64,000 nucleotides of DNA. Source: Ruminococcus sp. (lineage in GTDB: Bacteria > Bacillota > Clostridia > Oscillospirales > Ruminococcaceae). The stretch is from the NCBI GenBank assembly GCA_021205185.1, contig JAJPYB010000007.1:124001-188000 (forward strand), read 5' to 3'. Below, one piece after another: positions 50,819 through 59,327 of this stretch. How positions within the stretch are numbered: position 1 is the stretch's first letter; the number at the start of each line of letters is the position of its first letter. The translations under genes and the position numbers were made by a program. Under the pieces are notes generated by a model. It saw only the letters and a program-made list of their open reading frames with translations, did not search any database and was not told where the DNA came from.

Positions 50819-51904
50819 ATGAATAAGAAGGCAATAATAGCAATGAGCGGTGGAGTTGATTCCTCCGTTGCGGCATATTTGATAAAGAAGCAGGGTTACG
50901 AGTGTATCGGCGCTACAATGAAGCTTTTTTCAAACGACGATGTAAACGTCAGTCGGGAAAAAAGCTGCTGCTCGCTTTCTGACGTTGAGGATGCAAGAAG
51001 CGTTTGCCTGAGACTTGATATACCTTATTATGTTTTCAATTTTTCCGGTAAATTCAACGAGTGCGTTATCGACAAATTTGTTAATGCTTATCTTTCCGGT
51101 GCAACGCCAAATCCTTGTATCGAGTGCAACAGAAGCCTTAAATTTGACAAAATGTTTTTGCGAATGAAGGAGCTGGGTTATGATTGCGTTGTAACGGGCC
51201 ATTACGCTGTAATCGAGCAGGATAAAAATACGGGCAGGTATCTTTTGAAAAAGGCGAGGGACCTGACAAAAGACCAGAGCTATGTTTTGTATATGCTGAC
51301 TCAGGAGCAGCTAAGCTCGACAATTTTTCCGCTAGGTAAGCTTTTAAAAAGCGAAGCGAGAGAAATTGCCCTTCAGAACGGCTTTGTCAACGCTTCCAAA
51401 AAGGACAGCCAGGATATATGTTTTGTTCCCGACGGAGATTATTCCGCTTTTATCGAAAAATATACAGGCAGAAAGGATAAGTGCGGAAGCTTAGTTTCTT
51501 CGGACGGACATATTTTTGGCGAGCATAAAGGCATTTCTCACTACACAATAGGGCAGAGAAAGGGACTCGGAATTTCCTATAGTTGTCCGCTTTACGTTAC
51601 TGATATAAGACCCGGTACAAATGAGGTCGTTTTAGGAACGGAGGAGGAGCTTTACAGCAGCTCCCTGATAGCGGAAAACGTAAATCTTATAAGCGTCGGG
51701 AAAATTTCTTCGCCAATGAGAATCAAAGCGAAGGTGAGATACCGTCATACCGAGCAGCCTGCCGTTGTTACAGGACTTGAAAATGGAAGGATTCATATAA
51801 AATTTGACCAGCCGCAAAGAGCAATAACCAAAGGTCAGGCAGTCGTTATGTACGACGGCGATACGGTTGTTGGCGGCGGAACTATTTGCGAGGTGAATGT
51901 TTGA
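50819..51904 (+). CDS. mnmA: tRNA-specific 2-thiouridylase
   Basis: A 361-residue enzyme thiolating U34 of Lys, Glu and Gln tRNAs. PP-loop AMSGGVDSSVAAYL at the N-terminus; catalytic Cys pair in TPNPCIECNR and SQDICFVPDGDY; GHYAVIEQD, and YTIGQRKGLGIS in the C-terminal half. Length is usual. The ATG at 50819 has only a weak SD (GGTGAG), but homology begins there. The stop overlaps the hydE start (TGATG). Confidence 0.95.
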   Translation: MNKKAIIAMSGGVDSSVAAYLIKKQGYECIGATMKLFSNDDVNVSREKSCCSLSDVEDARSVCLRLDIPYYVFNFSGKFNECVIDKFVNAYLSGATPNPCIECNRSLKFDKMFLRMKELGYDCVVTGHYAVIEQDKNTGRYLLKKARDLTKDQSYVLYMLTQEQLSSTIFPLGKLLKSEAREIALQNGFVNASKKDSQDICFVPDGDYSAFIEKYTGRKDKCGSLVSSDGHIFGEHKGISHYTIGQRKGLGISYSCPLYVTDIRPGTNEVVLGTEEELYSSSLIAENVNLISVGKISSPMRIKAKVRYRHTEQPAVVTGLENGRIHIKFDQPQRAITKGQAVVMYDGDTVVGGGTICEVNV

Positions 51905-52938
51905 TGTCAGTAATAAGCAAAATTGCAAGCAGCCATAGCTTCAGCGATAAAGCTCTTCTGGAGGTTTTATCAGAAGATAAGTACGACCAGGAGCTATTTT
52001 CTTCAGCGGACGAAATTCGCCGAAGCATTTACGGTACTGATGTTTATATAAGGGGCTTGATTGAATTTACAAATTATTGCAAAAACGACTGCCTTTACTG
52101 CGGAATAAGAAGGTCAAATTCAGACTGCGACAGATACAGACTTACAAAAGAGGATATTTACGGCTGCTGCGCGGAAGGTTATTCACTGGGATTTCGGACC
52201 TTCGTGCTTCAGGGCGGCGAGGATATGTCCTTTAAGGACGACGACATCTGTGAGATTGTATATAATATCAAAAGCCGTTATCCCGAATGTGCCGTTACGC
52301 TTTCTATTGGCGAAAGGTCAAGAGATTCCTACTCGGCTTTTAAATCAGCAGGTGCCGACCGCTATCTTTTGCGTCACGAAACAGCAAACGCCGAGCATTA
52401 TTCAAAGCTTCACCCGCAGTCTATGAGTCTTGAAAACAGAAAGAACTGTCTGTTTACTCTAAAGGAGCTGGGCTATCAGGTCGGCTCTGGATTTATGGTT
52501 GGGAGTCCTTTCCAAACGCTTGAAAATCTGGTTGAGGATTTTAAATTTTTGCAAATGCTGGGTCCTGATATGATAGGAATAGGACCGTTTATTTCGCATA
52601 AAAGCACTCCGTTTAAGGATTTCCCAAACGGCAGCCTTGACCTGACGCTTCGCCTTGTTGCTCTGTTAAGGCTCGTTTTCCCGAAGGCTTTGATACCGGC
52701 AACAACTGCACTAGGAACTCTTCACCCAAACGGCAGAGAACTGGGACTTAAATGCGGCGCAAATGTTGTAATGCCAAACTTATCTCCCGTTCGTTTCAGG
52801 AAAAAGTACGAGCTTTACGACAATAAAATTTGTACTGGCGAGGAATCCGCTCAATGCAGAGATTGCCTTGACCGACGAGTAAAAAGCGTCGGCTACAAAA
52901 TCGTAACCGACAGAGGTGACGCCAAAACAATCAGATAG
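51904..52938 (+). CDS. hydE: [FeFe]-hydrogenase maturase HydE
   Basis: A 344-residue radical SAM protein. The cluster motif is C59-x3-C63-x2-C66 (NYCKNDCLYCGIR), preceded by GLIEFTNYC, as in HydE and related PylB/BioB-like enzymes. FVLQGGEDMSFKDDDI, LRHETANAEHYSKLHP and GIGPFISHKSTPF are HydE blocks, and the C-terminal CRDCLDRRVKSVGY fits too. It helps build the H-cluster diiron site. HydF, HydG and the hydrogenase are not in this window. Translation is coupled to mnmA by the TGATG overlap. Confidence 0.9.
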   Translation: MSVISKIASSHSFSDKALLEVLSEDKYDQELFSSADEIRRSIYGTDVYIRGLIEFTNYCKNDCLYCGIRRSNSDCDRYRLTKEDIYGCCAEGYSLGFRTFVLQGGEDMSFKDDDICEIVYNIKSRYPECAVTLSIGERSRDSYSAFKSAGADRYLLRHETANAEHYSKLHPQSMSLENRKNCLFTLKELGYQVGSGFMVGSPFQTLENLVEDFKFLQMLGPDMIGIGPFISHKSTPFKDFPNGSLDLTLRLVALLRLVFPKALIPATTALGTLHPNGRELGLKCGANVVMPNLSPVRFRKKYELYDNKICTGEESAQCRDCLDRRVKSVGYKIVTDRGDAKTIR

Positions 52939-52955
52939 CCTTAAATACACAAAAA

Positions 52956-52995
52956 CGGCAGGCACCAGTAAGTAGTGCCTGCCGAAGCTTTTTTG
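52956..52995. terminator. Terminator between hydE and the MarR gene
   Basis: CGGCAGGCAC/GTGCCTGCCG around a 9-nt loop, with AAGCTTTTTT on the plus strand and an A-run before it that serves the minus strand. Confidence 0.85.
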
Positions 52996-53002
52996 CTTGT
53001 TA

Positions 53003-53464
53003 TTATTCGTAGAAGTAGTAGTAATCGTCGCCGAGAATGTTCATCATAAGCTTGTCTAAAACTGACATACAGGTGTCAATCTCTTCCTGAGTAATGTCCT
53101 TCATCATCTTTTCGTCGATAACCTCAGCGTACTCTTTAATCTCGTCGTCAACGTCCTTACCCTTGTCGCTGAGATAAACGTCGATATTTCTCATATCAAT
53201 ATCGCAGGTTTCTCTTCTGACAAGACCCTTCTTTTCAAGTCTTCCGAGAGATACAGAAATTGTCGGTGCCTTGAGCTTTGTCTTGTTTACAATGTAAAGC
53301 TGGTTTACCGGCTCCTTAGATGAAAGATAAAATAGAATCTTTCTAGTAGCCGGTGTGATTCCCATAGTAGCACACTTTGCGTTAAGCTCATCGTTAAATA
53401 TTTTTGAAACGTCATTGATTTTTGCTGTAAGCTTGTTCAATGTTCCTCTTTCTTCGTAATCCAT
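53003..53464 (-). CDS. MarR family transcriptional regulator
   Basis: 153 residues from ATG 53464 (SD AAAGGAG). A winged-helix core (TPATRKILFYLSSKEPVNQLYIVNKTKLKAPTIS, then LGRLEKKGLVRR and the wing RNIDVYLSDKGK) is flanked by dimerisation helices. The C-terminus is acidic with four tyrosines. The ligand and targets are unknown; the gene is monocistronic with its own upstream gap. A longer reading from 53485 lacks an SD. Confidence 0.88.
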   Translation of the reverse strand: MDYEERGTLNKLTAKINDVSKIFNDELNAKCATMGITPATRKILFYLSSKEPVNQLYIVNKTKLKAPTISVSLGRLEKKGLVRRETCDIDMRNIDVYLSDKGKDVDDEIKEYAEVIDEKMMKDITQEEIDTCMSVLDKLMMNILGDDYYYFYE

Positions 53465-53625
53465 ACCTGTTTGCTCCTTTCGCAATGTTGATTTAAAATA
53501 ATAGTATCACGGCTTGTCCGTCCCTTTAGCAGAAACTTAAGATTATGTTCAAGACGGAAGATTGATACTTCATATCTACATTATAAATAGAATATTTCGC
53601 ATTGTCAACAGGTTTCACAGAAATT

Positions 53626-54903
53626 TCACATTGATTTCATAAAGCTAATTGGGTGGACCTCGTTTTGAATCTGAGTTGAAAAGCCCTTGAAGTAATCGTC
53701 AATCAGAATTATACCCCTTCTGACGCAGGAATAGCCGTACTTTTTCCGAAGAATGTCAACTGCGTTATTAAGTCTTTTCTTTTTTTCACTTTGCTCTATG
53801 CTTTCAAAAAGCGTAAGCTGTTCGCAGTCATTTTCACTCCTTAAATCGCCCGCGCTTATGCCAATGCTCCGTATCGGCTGATTGTTTGCCTTCGGAAGCG
53901 ACTCCTTATAAAGAGAAAATGCAAAATCCGCTATATCCTTAGCGTCGTTTGTAAACAGGTCTGTGTGGCGTTGCTTTGAATAAACGCACAAAAGCTTGTT
54001 CCTGACGCTTACTGTTATAACTCCCGACTTGACGTTAAGCTCCCGAAGCCTTGTTGCAACGCTTTCGCTTAACGCATTGAGAACAATTTTCACATCAGTA
54101 TCGTTGCACAAATCCTTGGGAGAGGTTGTTGAATTTCCAACAGATTTAACCACTGCCGTTTCGCCCTCAAGCGATACCCTGCTTTTGTCCTCGCCCCTTG
54201 CAAACCTTTTGAGCTTTAAGCCGTTTACGCCAAGAGCGCATTGCAGCATTTTATCGTCGGCGTTCGCTAAGTCTCCGATCGTCAGTATTCCTCGCCGCCT
54301 TAAAAGAGCTCTTGTTTTTCTGCCGACATATAAAAGCTCGCCGCAGTCAAGCTCCCATACCTTTTGCTTGAAGTTTTCTCTTGAAATTACAGTAACTGCA
54401 TCAGGCTTTTTAAGGTCGGAGCCTAGCTTTGCAAAAATCTTGTTAAAGCTGACTCCGACCGAAACGGTAATGCCAAGCTCTTTAAATACACGATTTCTGA
54501 TTTCATTTGCAATTTCCTCTCCGTCAGCTTGCCTTCCGTTTCTGTAAAGCCCTGTTATATCAAGCCACGCTTCGTCTATTCCGAACGGTTCTATTCTGTC
54601 TGTGTAGTCGGAATATATTTTCCTTGCGGCCTTTGAAAACTTGAGATACAGGTCGTAATGCGGTTCGCACAAAATAAGCTCAGGGCATTTAGCTTTAGCT
54701 TCAAATATAGCTTCGCCGGTTTTTACGCCCATTTTCTTTGCAAGCTCGTTTTTTGCTAAAATTATGCCATGCCTGTCCTCAATGCTTCCTGAAACGGCTA
54801 CAGCTTTACCTTTAAGCGACGGATTCATTCTGCATTCGATAGACGCATAGCAGTTGTTTATATCAACGTGAAGTATAACTCTTTCTTCAAATGTGCTTTT
54901 CAT
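53626..54903 (-). CDS. dinB: Y-family DNA polymerase IV (DinB-like)
   Basis: A 425-residue translesion polymerase. ILHVDINNCYASIECRMNPSLKGKAVAV holds the first catalytic Asp and steric gate region. GIDEAWLDITGLY holds the catalytic Asp-Glu pair; VSVGVSFNKIFAKLGSDLKKPDAV is the palm/thumb region; then HhH and little-finger domain. The C-terminus lacks a clear clamp-binding LF-type end, though QLTLFESIEQ (near 400) fits a beta-clamp box. ATG 54903 has SD GGAGGA. Two LexA-type boxes in its promoter indicate SOS control. Confidence 0.93.
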   Translation of the reverse strand: MKSTFEERVILHVDINNCYASIECRMNPSLKGKAVAVSGSIEDRHGIILAKNELAKKMGVKTGEAIFEAKAKCPELILCEPHYDLYLKFSKAARKIYSDYTDRIEPFGIDEAWLDITGLYRNGRQADGEEIANEIRNRVFKELGITVSVGVSFNKIFAKLGSDLKKPDAVTVISRENFKQKVWELDCGELLYVGRKTRALLRRRGILTIGDLANADDKMLQCALGVNGLKLKRFARGEDKSRVSLEGETAVVKSVGNSTTSPKDLCNDTDVKIVLNALSESVATRLRELNVKSGVITVSVRNKLLCVYSKQRHTDLFTNDAKDIADFAFSLYKESLPKANNQPIRSIGISAGDLRSENDCEQLTLFESIEQSEKKKRLNNAVDILRKKYGYSCVRRGIILIDDYFKGFSTQIQNEVHPISFMKSM

Positions 54904-54918
54904 AGCTCTTCCTCCATA

Positions 54919-54968
54919 AAACAAATGTTCCGCACATAAATACTAGCACAGAAACATATGTTTGTCAA
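54919..54968 (-). promoter_or_regulatory. dinB promoter with two LexA (DinR) boxes
   Basis: -35 TTGACA (54963-54968), 17-nt spacer, -10 TAGTAT (54940-54945). AAACATATGTTT (54952-54963) lies between them and GAACATTTGTTT (54919-54930) lies downstream; both resemble the Gram-positive box CGAACATATGTTCG. Confidence 0.75.
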
Positions 54969-55057
54969 TACCTTTTTTTGGACAGTTAAAAAATTGCCGA
55001 CACGCTTTCAAAAAAATTTCCTTTTCACAAATTTTTCAACAATTCTATATATCACTC

Positions 55058-55378
55058 ACACCTGAGAGCTTTATTATATGGTTGTAGCAAGGGAAAGGTT
55101 ATCCCAAACATCTGATAGGCCATTAGATGAAAGCTAGATAAATAGAAGGCGCAAGAGGAACTTGGTTGCTTTAAGACGTTAAATACTTCTCCTAAAGTAG
55201 ACAAACGCAAATTTTTCATTCGGGGAGGCATACCCCGAAAATGATCTCTTCCTTAAACATTTTACTTATTGCAATCAAGCGACCCGCCTTCGGCAAACAA
55301 TAATCTCTTTTTTAAGATTTTCATAAAACTCCTTAATTAGTAGAAATGCTCGATTTAAAAGTCGGGCATTTTATTTTT
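55058..55378 (+). ncRNA. Large structured RNA candidate between dinB and the FNT gene
   Basis: Closing stem GGTTGTAGCAAG (55080-55091) with CTTATTGCAATC (55265-55276), 11 of 12 pairs counting G-U. Inside are CATCTGAT/ATTAGATG with loop AGGCC (55109-55129), AGAAG/CTTCT (55144-55148, 55186-55190) enclosing CAAG-AGGAA-CTTG, and TCATT-CGGGG/CCCCG-AATGA (55216-55244). An intrinsic terminator AAATGCTCGA/TCGGGCATTT with a T-run ends at 55378. A weak promoter (TTCACA, 16 nt, TATATA) lies at 55024-55051. There is no convincing frame in the roughly 600-bp gap. It could belong to a known clostridial class such as raiA; I cannot confirm this. Confidence 0.55.
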
Positions 55379-55501
55379 CCAAGAACCCTCTTTAAATAAA
55401 TCTATGATTTTACTTGACAAGTTATGCCATAAAGCTTAAAATGAGAAATAGCAGGATAAGAGTCGAAATCAGGAGAATGTTAATAACGGTTGAGGTGGAT
55501 T

Positions 55502-56155
55502 ATGGTTAAAAGAATAACAGCGGTTACGGTTAAGGCGATACTCGCAGGAATTTCCATTGGCATTGGCGGCGCGCTTTATTTGTCGGTTGACAACAAATAT
55601 ATAGGCGCTTTTCTCTTTGCGATTGGTTTGTTTTGTATCTTTTCCTTTGGATTTAACCTTTATACCGGCAAGATAGGATTTTTGATAACCGAGAAAAACA
55701 AGCGAAGCTTTGCGCTGGATTTACTTTTTATCTGGCTCGGAAATATTATAGGAACAGGCTTTGTAGCGCTTTGCCTGCGGCTCACAAGAGTTTCAGACGC
55801 ATTGTCCGCAAAAGCTGAGTCGCTTTGCGAGGTAAAGCTTGCCGATAATCCGCTTTCAATATTCATTTTGGCGATGTTTTGCGGAGTGCTTATGTATATT
55901 GCCGCATACAGCTATAAAAACGGCACCAGTCCGCTTCAGAAGTACATAGCGACATTTATTTGTGTAGCGGTATTTATTCTTTGCTCATTTGAGCACTGTG
56001 TTGCAAATATGTTCTACTTTTGGATTTCCTTCTCGTTTAGCCTGAAAACTCTTGTGTATCTTATTATAATGACGCTCGGAAATTCTATAGGTGCGTTTAT
56101 AATACCAGCTTTGCAAAAGCTATGTAAAGAAAGCGACAGGAGTGATAACAATTAA
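55502..56155 (+). CDS. Formate/nitrite transporter family channel
   Basis: A 217-residue membrane protein with six TM helices and the FNT pattern: AGISIGIGGALYLSV near the N-terminus, a middle GNIIGTGFVAL, CSFEHCVANMFYF containing the conserved pore His of the HCxANM signature, and TLGNSIGAFIIPAL at the end. It would pass formate, nitrite or hydrosulfide. ATG 55502 has the SD GAGGTGG. Its stop overlaps the start of the DUF1275 gene by 14 nt. Confidence 0.85.
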   Translation: MVKRITAVTVKAILAGISIGIGGALYLSVDNKYIGAFLFAIGLFCIFSFGFNLYTGKIGFLITEKNKRSFALDLLFIWLGNIIGTGFVALCLRLTRVSDALSAKAESLCEVKLADNPLSIFILAMFCGVLMYIAAYSYKNGTSPLQKYIATFICVAVFILCSFEHCVANMFYFWISFSFSLKTLVYLIIMTLGNSIGAFIIPALQKLCKESDRSDNN

Positions 56156-56837
56156 ACTTTCAATTTCAACAACACACGAAACGGATATGTCACAGTCCTA
56201 TTTAATAGGAATACTTTTAGCGGCGGCAGGCGGATTTATTGACGCTTATACCTATATAACCCGTGGCGGCGTATTTGCTTATGCGCAAACGGGAAATATA
56301 GTTTTAATGGGAATAAATATGGGAAAGGGTCAGTACCTTCAGGCGCTTGTGTACCTGATACCGATAGTCACTTTTGTTCTGGGAGTTTTTATCGTGGAGC
56401 TTTTACGTAAGAATTTTTCCACCCATCCAAGACATTGGCGGCAGACGGTACTGGTTATTGAAGCGATAATAGTTGTAGTCGTTTGTTTTATCCCAGTAGG
56501 AAAATCTACAAACGCACTTGCTATTATTTTAATCTCTCTTGTCAGCGCGCTTCAATACGAGTCGTTTCACACGCTCAGAGGAAAAGCCTTTGCGTCAACA
56601 ATGTGTACTGGAAATCTTAGAAGCGGCTCCGAAAATTTGTTTTTGTTTTTTGAAACGAAGGATAAATACTACCGCAACAAGGCAATTCAATATTTCGGAA
56701 TAATTTTCGTATTCGTTCTCGGTGCAATACTTGGAACCGAGCTTGCAGGATTTTTCGAGCTTAAAGCGGCGCTGTTTTCTATAATATTTTTAGGCGGAGC
56801 ATTTATCTCGCTGTTTTTCCACAAAAGCTTTATCTAA
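56142..56837 (+). CDS. YoaK family (DUF1275) membrane protein
   Basis: 231 residues with six TM helices. LLAAAGGFIDAYTYITRGGVFAYAQTGNIVLMG is the DUF1275 signature, and ALQYESFHTLRGKAFASTMCTGNLRS is the second conserved block. The function is unknown. The start is uncertain: GTG 56142 sits in the SD AGGAG, an ATT at 56151 has ideal spacing, and ATG 56187 lacks an SD but is just before the homologous part. Coupled to the FNT gene by overlap. Confidence 0.82.
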   Translation: MITIKLSISTTHETDMSQSYLIGILLAAAGGFIDAYTYITRGGVFAYAQTGNIVLMGINMGKGQYLQALVYLIPIVTFVLGVFIVELLRKNFSTHPRHWRQTVLVIEAIIVVVVCFIPVGKSTNALAIILISLVSALQYESFHTLRGKAFASTMCTGNLRSGSENLFLFFETKDKYYRNKAIQYFGIIFVFVLGAILGTELAGFFELKAALFSIIFLGGAFISLFFHKSFI

Positions 56838-56898
56838 CAGTTCACAATTTTTGCTCTATCGAGCGTTTAATGGTTTCACTTAAAAGGAGGAAATTGCT

Positions 56899-57414
56899 AT
56901 GAATGAAACAGTAAAAAATATCACAACCAGAAAAAGCTGTAGAAGCTATAAGAAGATGCACGTTCCTGCCAAGTGTGTTGATGAGATTGTTGCAGCAGGA
57001 CTTAATGCGCCAAGCGGAATGAACAAGCAAACGCCACGCTTTGTAGTAGTTCAGAATGACGAAATGGTTAAAAAGCTCTCTAAGCTAAATGCCGGCGTTA
57101 TGAACGCTGACGTCGATCCATTTTACGGCGCTCAGGACGTTATAGTAGTTCTTGCAAAGAAGGAATGCACATATATTTATGACGGAAGCCTAGCAATGGG
57201 AAATCTTATGAATGCCGCATGGTCAATGGGAATTGACAGCAGGTGGATTCACCGCGCCAAAGAGGTTTTTGAAAGCGACGAAGGAAAATCGCTTTTAAAG
57301 CAATGGGGAATTGAAGAGGATGTCGAGGGTATTGGCTTTTGCATTTTAGGCTATGCTGAAGAGGAAAAGGAAAAGACCAAAATCGTTGACGGCAGAGTTT
57401 ATTACTGCAGATAG
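56899..57414 (+). CDS. Nitroreductase family flavoprotein
   Basis: A 171-residue FMN enzyme. ITTRKSCRSYKKMHVP at the N-terminus and GLNAPSGMNKQTPRFVVV are the family's FMN-binding boxes; SLAMGNLMNAAWSMGIDSRWIHRA and GFCILGYAEEE follow. The short length points to a compact nitroreductase; the substrate is unknown. The SD is AAAAGGAGG. A terminator hairpin follows closely. Confidence 0.92.
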   Translation: MNETVKNITTRKSCRSYKKMHVPAKCVDEIVAAGLNAPSGMNKQTPRFVVVQNDEMVKKLSKLNAGVMNADVDPFYGAQDVIVVLAKKECTYIYDGSLAMGNLMNAAWSMGIDSRWIHRAKEVFESDEGKSLLKQWGIEEDVEGIGFCILGYAEEEKEKTKIVDGRVYYCR

Positions 57415-57432
57415 CGTATTAAGGTGAAATTA

Positions 57433-57470
57433 TCCGTAGACGTGTGGTTCTCGTCTGCGGAATTTATGTT
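57433..57470 (+). terminator. Terminator after the nitroreductase gene
   Basis: TCCGTAGACG pairs with CGTCTGCGGA (G-U included) around a 9-nt loop, then ATTTATGTTTT. Confidence 0.65.
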
Positions 57471-57564
57471 TTCTGTCCTGCCAAAAATTACAATTTTCAC
57501 GTCAAAAATTACATCATTATGCAAACTGCACAAATTTTCAAAAATTTTTTGGCTAATCTGCAGA

Positions 57565-57624
57565 TTGACGAGAGCGCATATTAGTGCTAAAATAATATTG
57601 AAATCAGCAAATGGCTCTGCTGAT
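57565..57624 (+). promoter_or_regulatory. Cohesin gene promoter and leader hairpin
   Basis: TTGACG (57565-57570), 17-nt spacer, TAAAAT (57588-57593). In the leader ATCAGCA/TGCTGAT (57603-57624) forms a hairpin of unknown role. Confidence 0.65.
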
Positions 57625-57668
57625 AATTCTTAAAGGCTTATGAATAATATTATCCGGGAGGTTTTCTG

Positions 57669-58532
57669 ATGAAGCTAAAAAAATTATTAAGTGGAATCCT
57701 GGCTGCTGTTGTTGCAGCTTCAACAATTTCTATGGCAACGATAACAGCTGCATCAGCTGCGGATTCGGACGTTACTATATATGTAACTCTTGATACCGAT
57801 GCGTCAAGCACGGGTAACGAAGCGACCTACACAATCTCAATTGTTCCAAATCAGCAAATTGGTACACTGCAGATGCAATTGGATTTTCCGGAAGGACTTG
57901 AGTATGTTGCTGATTCGTTCGAGGTTAGCTCGACTGCCGCTACTGAGCTAGGCTGGTATGGCGGAAATATTATTGAATGGACAGAATCCACCCAGATAGT
58001 TAGCGGTTACTGCTTGTCTGCCGTGTTTGACGACTATACAGCAGGTACAGAGGTTGTTGTCGGAACATTCAAGGTAACAGTCGCAGACGATAGCGTATAC
58101 ACTCCAACGCTTACATATTGCGAGTTTACAGATACGGATTATAGCATTATCACTTACGAAATGGTTCTGACAACAGCGTCATACACATCTGACGGCGTAA
58201 CAGCAGGTGATACTGTAACGATAACCTCTGAAGAAATTGAAGCTGCAGAAAACAGTGCTACTACAACAGCAGCTGCGGCAGACGACGAAGATGAAGACGA
58301 TGATTCTAATACTTCCGCAACATCAGCAAACGATGAGGATACAGACACAAATTCCGATTCGAGTTCGAGCGGCAGCGCAACAAATTCTAGCGATAGCAGC
58401 GATGACGGTTCAACTGATTCCTCTTCATCAGACAGCACTCCGAGTACAGGTGTAAAGGTGGCATTCGGCGCATCGTTATTTGTTGTTGTTGGCGTTATTG
58501 GCGCAGTTGCAATCAAGAAGAGAAAGAAGTAA
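57669..58532 (+). CDS. Surface-anchored single-cohesin protein
   Basis: 287 residues: signal peptide (about 1-33), one cohesin-like beta-sandwich (about 35-178; GTLQMQLDFPEGLEYVADSF, with TYTISI before it and GTEVVVGTFKVTV after), a 60-residue Ser/Asp/Thr-rich linker, then TPSTG (257-261), a TM helix and KKRKK. TPSTG is a non-canonical sorting motif, so sortase anchoring is likely but not certain. Cohesins bind dockerins, here encoded by the very next gene. The arrangement resembles anchoring scaffoldins of ruminococcal cellulosomes or amylosomes. Confidence 0.8.
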   Translation: MKLKKLLSGILAAVVAASTISMATITAASAADSDVTIYVTLDTDASSTGNEATYTISIVPNQQIGTLQMQLDFPEGLEYVADSFEVSSTAATELGWYGGNIIEWTESTQIVSGYCLSAVFDDYTAGTEVVVGTFKVTVADDSVYTPTLTYCEFTDTDYSIITYEMVLTTASYTSDGVTAGDTVTITSEEIEAAENSATTTAAAADDEDEDDDSNTSATSANDEDTDTNSDSSSSGSATNSSDSSDDGSTDSSSSDSTPSTGVKVAFGASLFVVVGVIGAVAIKKRKK

Positions 58533-58693
58533 ATTTAGAGATTTACAATTAAGCAGTTAGCTATAGGTTGAGAACCTGTACTATAAATCAAACAAGATAA
58601 GTCGTAAATAGCTTAACCTTACAGATAATAGCTTGTAGATAAGATATACTGACTGTCTTGTATAAACAATTTTTTCTTAGGAGATGTTTTATT

Positions 58694-59128
58694 ATGACAA
58701 GTAGAAAAGTTTTAAGTAAGCTACTAGCAATAACAGCAGCCCTTTTGCTTATGTGTTCTATGTTTGCACTGCCGGCAGCAGCTGATGATGAAAGTGTAGA
58801 CGAGACCACGGAAGAGGTAACTGAAGTTATAGGCGATGTAAACGGCGACGAGAGTGTAACGACTGCCGATGTAGGCCTCGTAAACGCTCATGTTAAAGGA
58901 GTTCAGTTACTTTTCGATGACTGCTTAGTGCGCGCTGACGTAAATGGCGATGAAAATGTAACTACTGCTGATGTTGGAATTATAAATAGCATCGTAAAGG
59001 GTGTTTATAATCAGCAATCAACAGAGGAATCCTCTGCTGAAGAATCTACAGAAGCTACAACTGAAGCTGAAAAAACAACAGAGACTGAAGAAGTTACAGA
59101 ATCGTCAACGGAAGCTGTAGAAGAATAG
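58694..59128 (+). CDS. Dockerin-bearing secreted protein without catalytic module
   Basis: 144 residues from ATG 58694 (SD AGGAGATG): a signal peptide (about 1-30), a type I dockerin with both calcium repeats (GDVNGDESVTTADVGLVNAH at 47-66, ADVNGDENVTTADVGIINSI at 81-100), and a 40-residue Thr/Glu/Ser tail. The dockerin is nearly the whole mature protein. With no enzyme attached it could be an adaptor, a blocker, or a module that docks to the neighbouring cohesin. The acidic tail may be glycosylated. The 160-bp gap upstream contains only weak promoter-like AT-rich sequence. Confidence 0.85.
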   Translation: MTSRKVLSKLLAITAALLLMCSMFALPAAADDESVDETTEEVTEVIGDVNGDESVTTADVGLVNAHVKGVQLLFDDCLVRADVNGDENVTTADVGIINSIVKGVYNQQSTEESSAEESTEATTEAEKTTETEEVTESSTEAVEE

Positions 59129-59188
59129 GAAATGTTAAAGAAATAACACTTCAATAAACACATTTATGTAGACTTAGGAAACTAAGAA

Positions 59189-59226
59189 AAGAGCAGCAGG
59201 CATTTTTTGTCTGCTGCTCTTGTTGT
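59189..59226 (+). terminator. Terminator after the dockerin gene
   Basis: AAGAGCAGCAG pairs with CTGCTGCTCTT around CATTTTTTGT, then GTTGT. The U-tail is weak, but the stem is perfect. Confidence 0.7.
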
Positions 59227-59263
59227 AGGGCAGGAACTAAGCATCCAGATCCATATCCCCCCC

Positions 59264-59293
59264 TTGACACCCCGCCCTCCGCTATGCTAAAAT
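59264..59293 (+). promoter_or_regulatory. dtd promoter
   Basis: TTGACA (59264-59269), 18-nt spacer, TAAAAT (59288-59293). Confidence 0.65.
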
Positions 59294-59327
59294 CAATAAA
59301 ACAAAACATGATTCTGGAGATGATATT

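Noticed and set aside
53996..54547. 183-codon plus-strand frame
   Set aside because: Lies fully inside dinB on the other strand and has no recognisable motif.
58154..58516. Minus-strand 120-codon frame rich in Ser and Ala
   Set aside because: Mirror of the Ser/Asp/Thr-rich linker of the cohesin protein; low complexity and no ribosome binding site.
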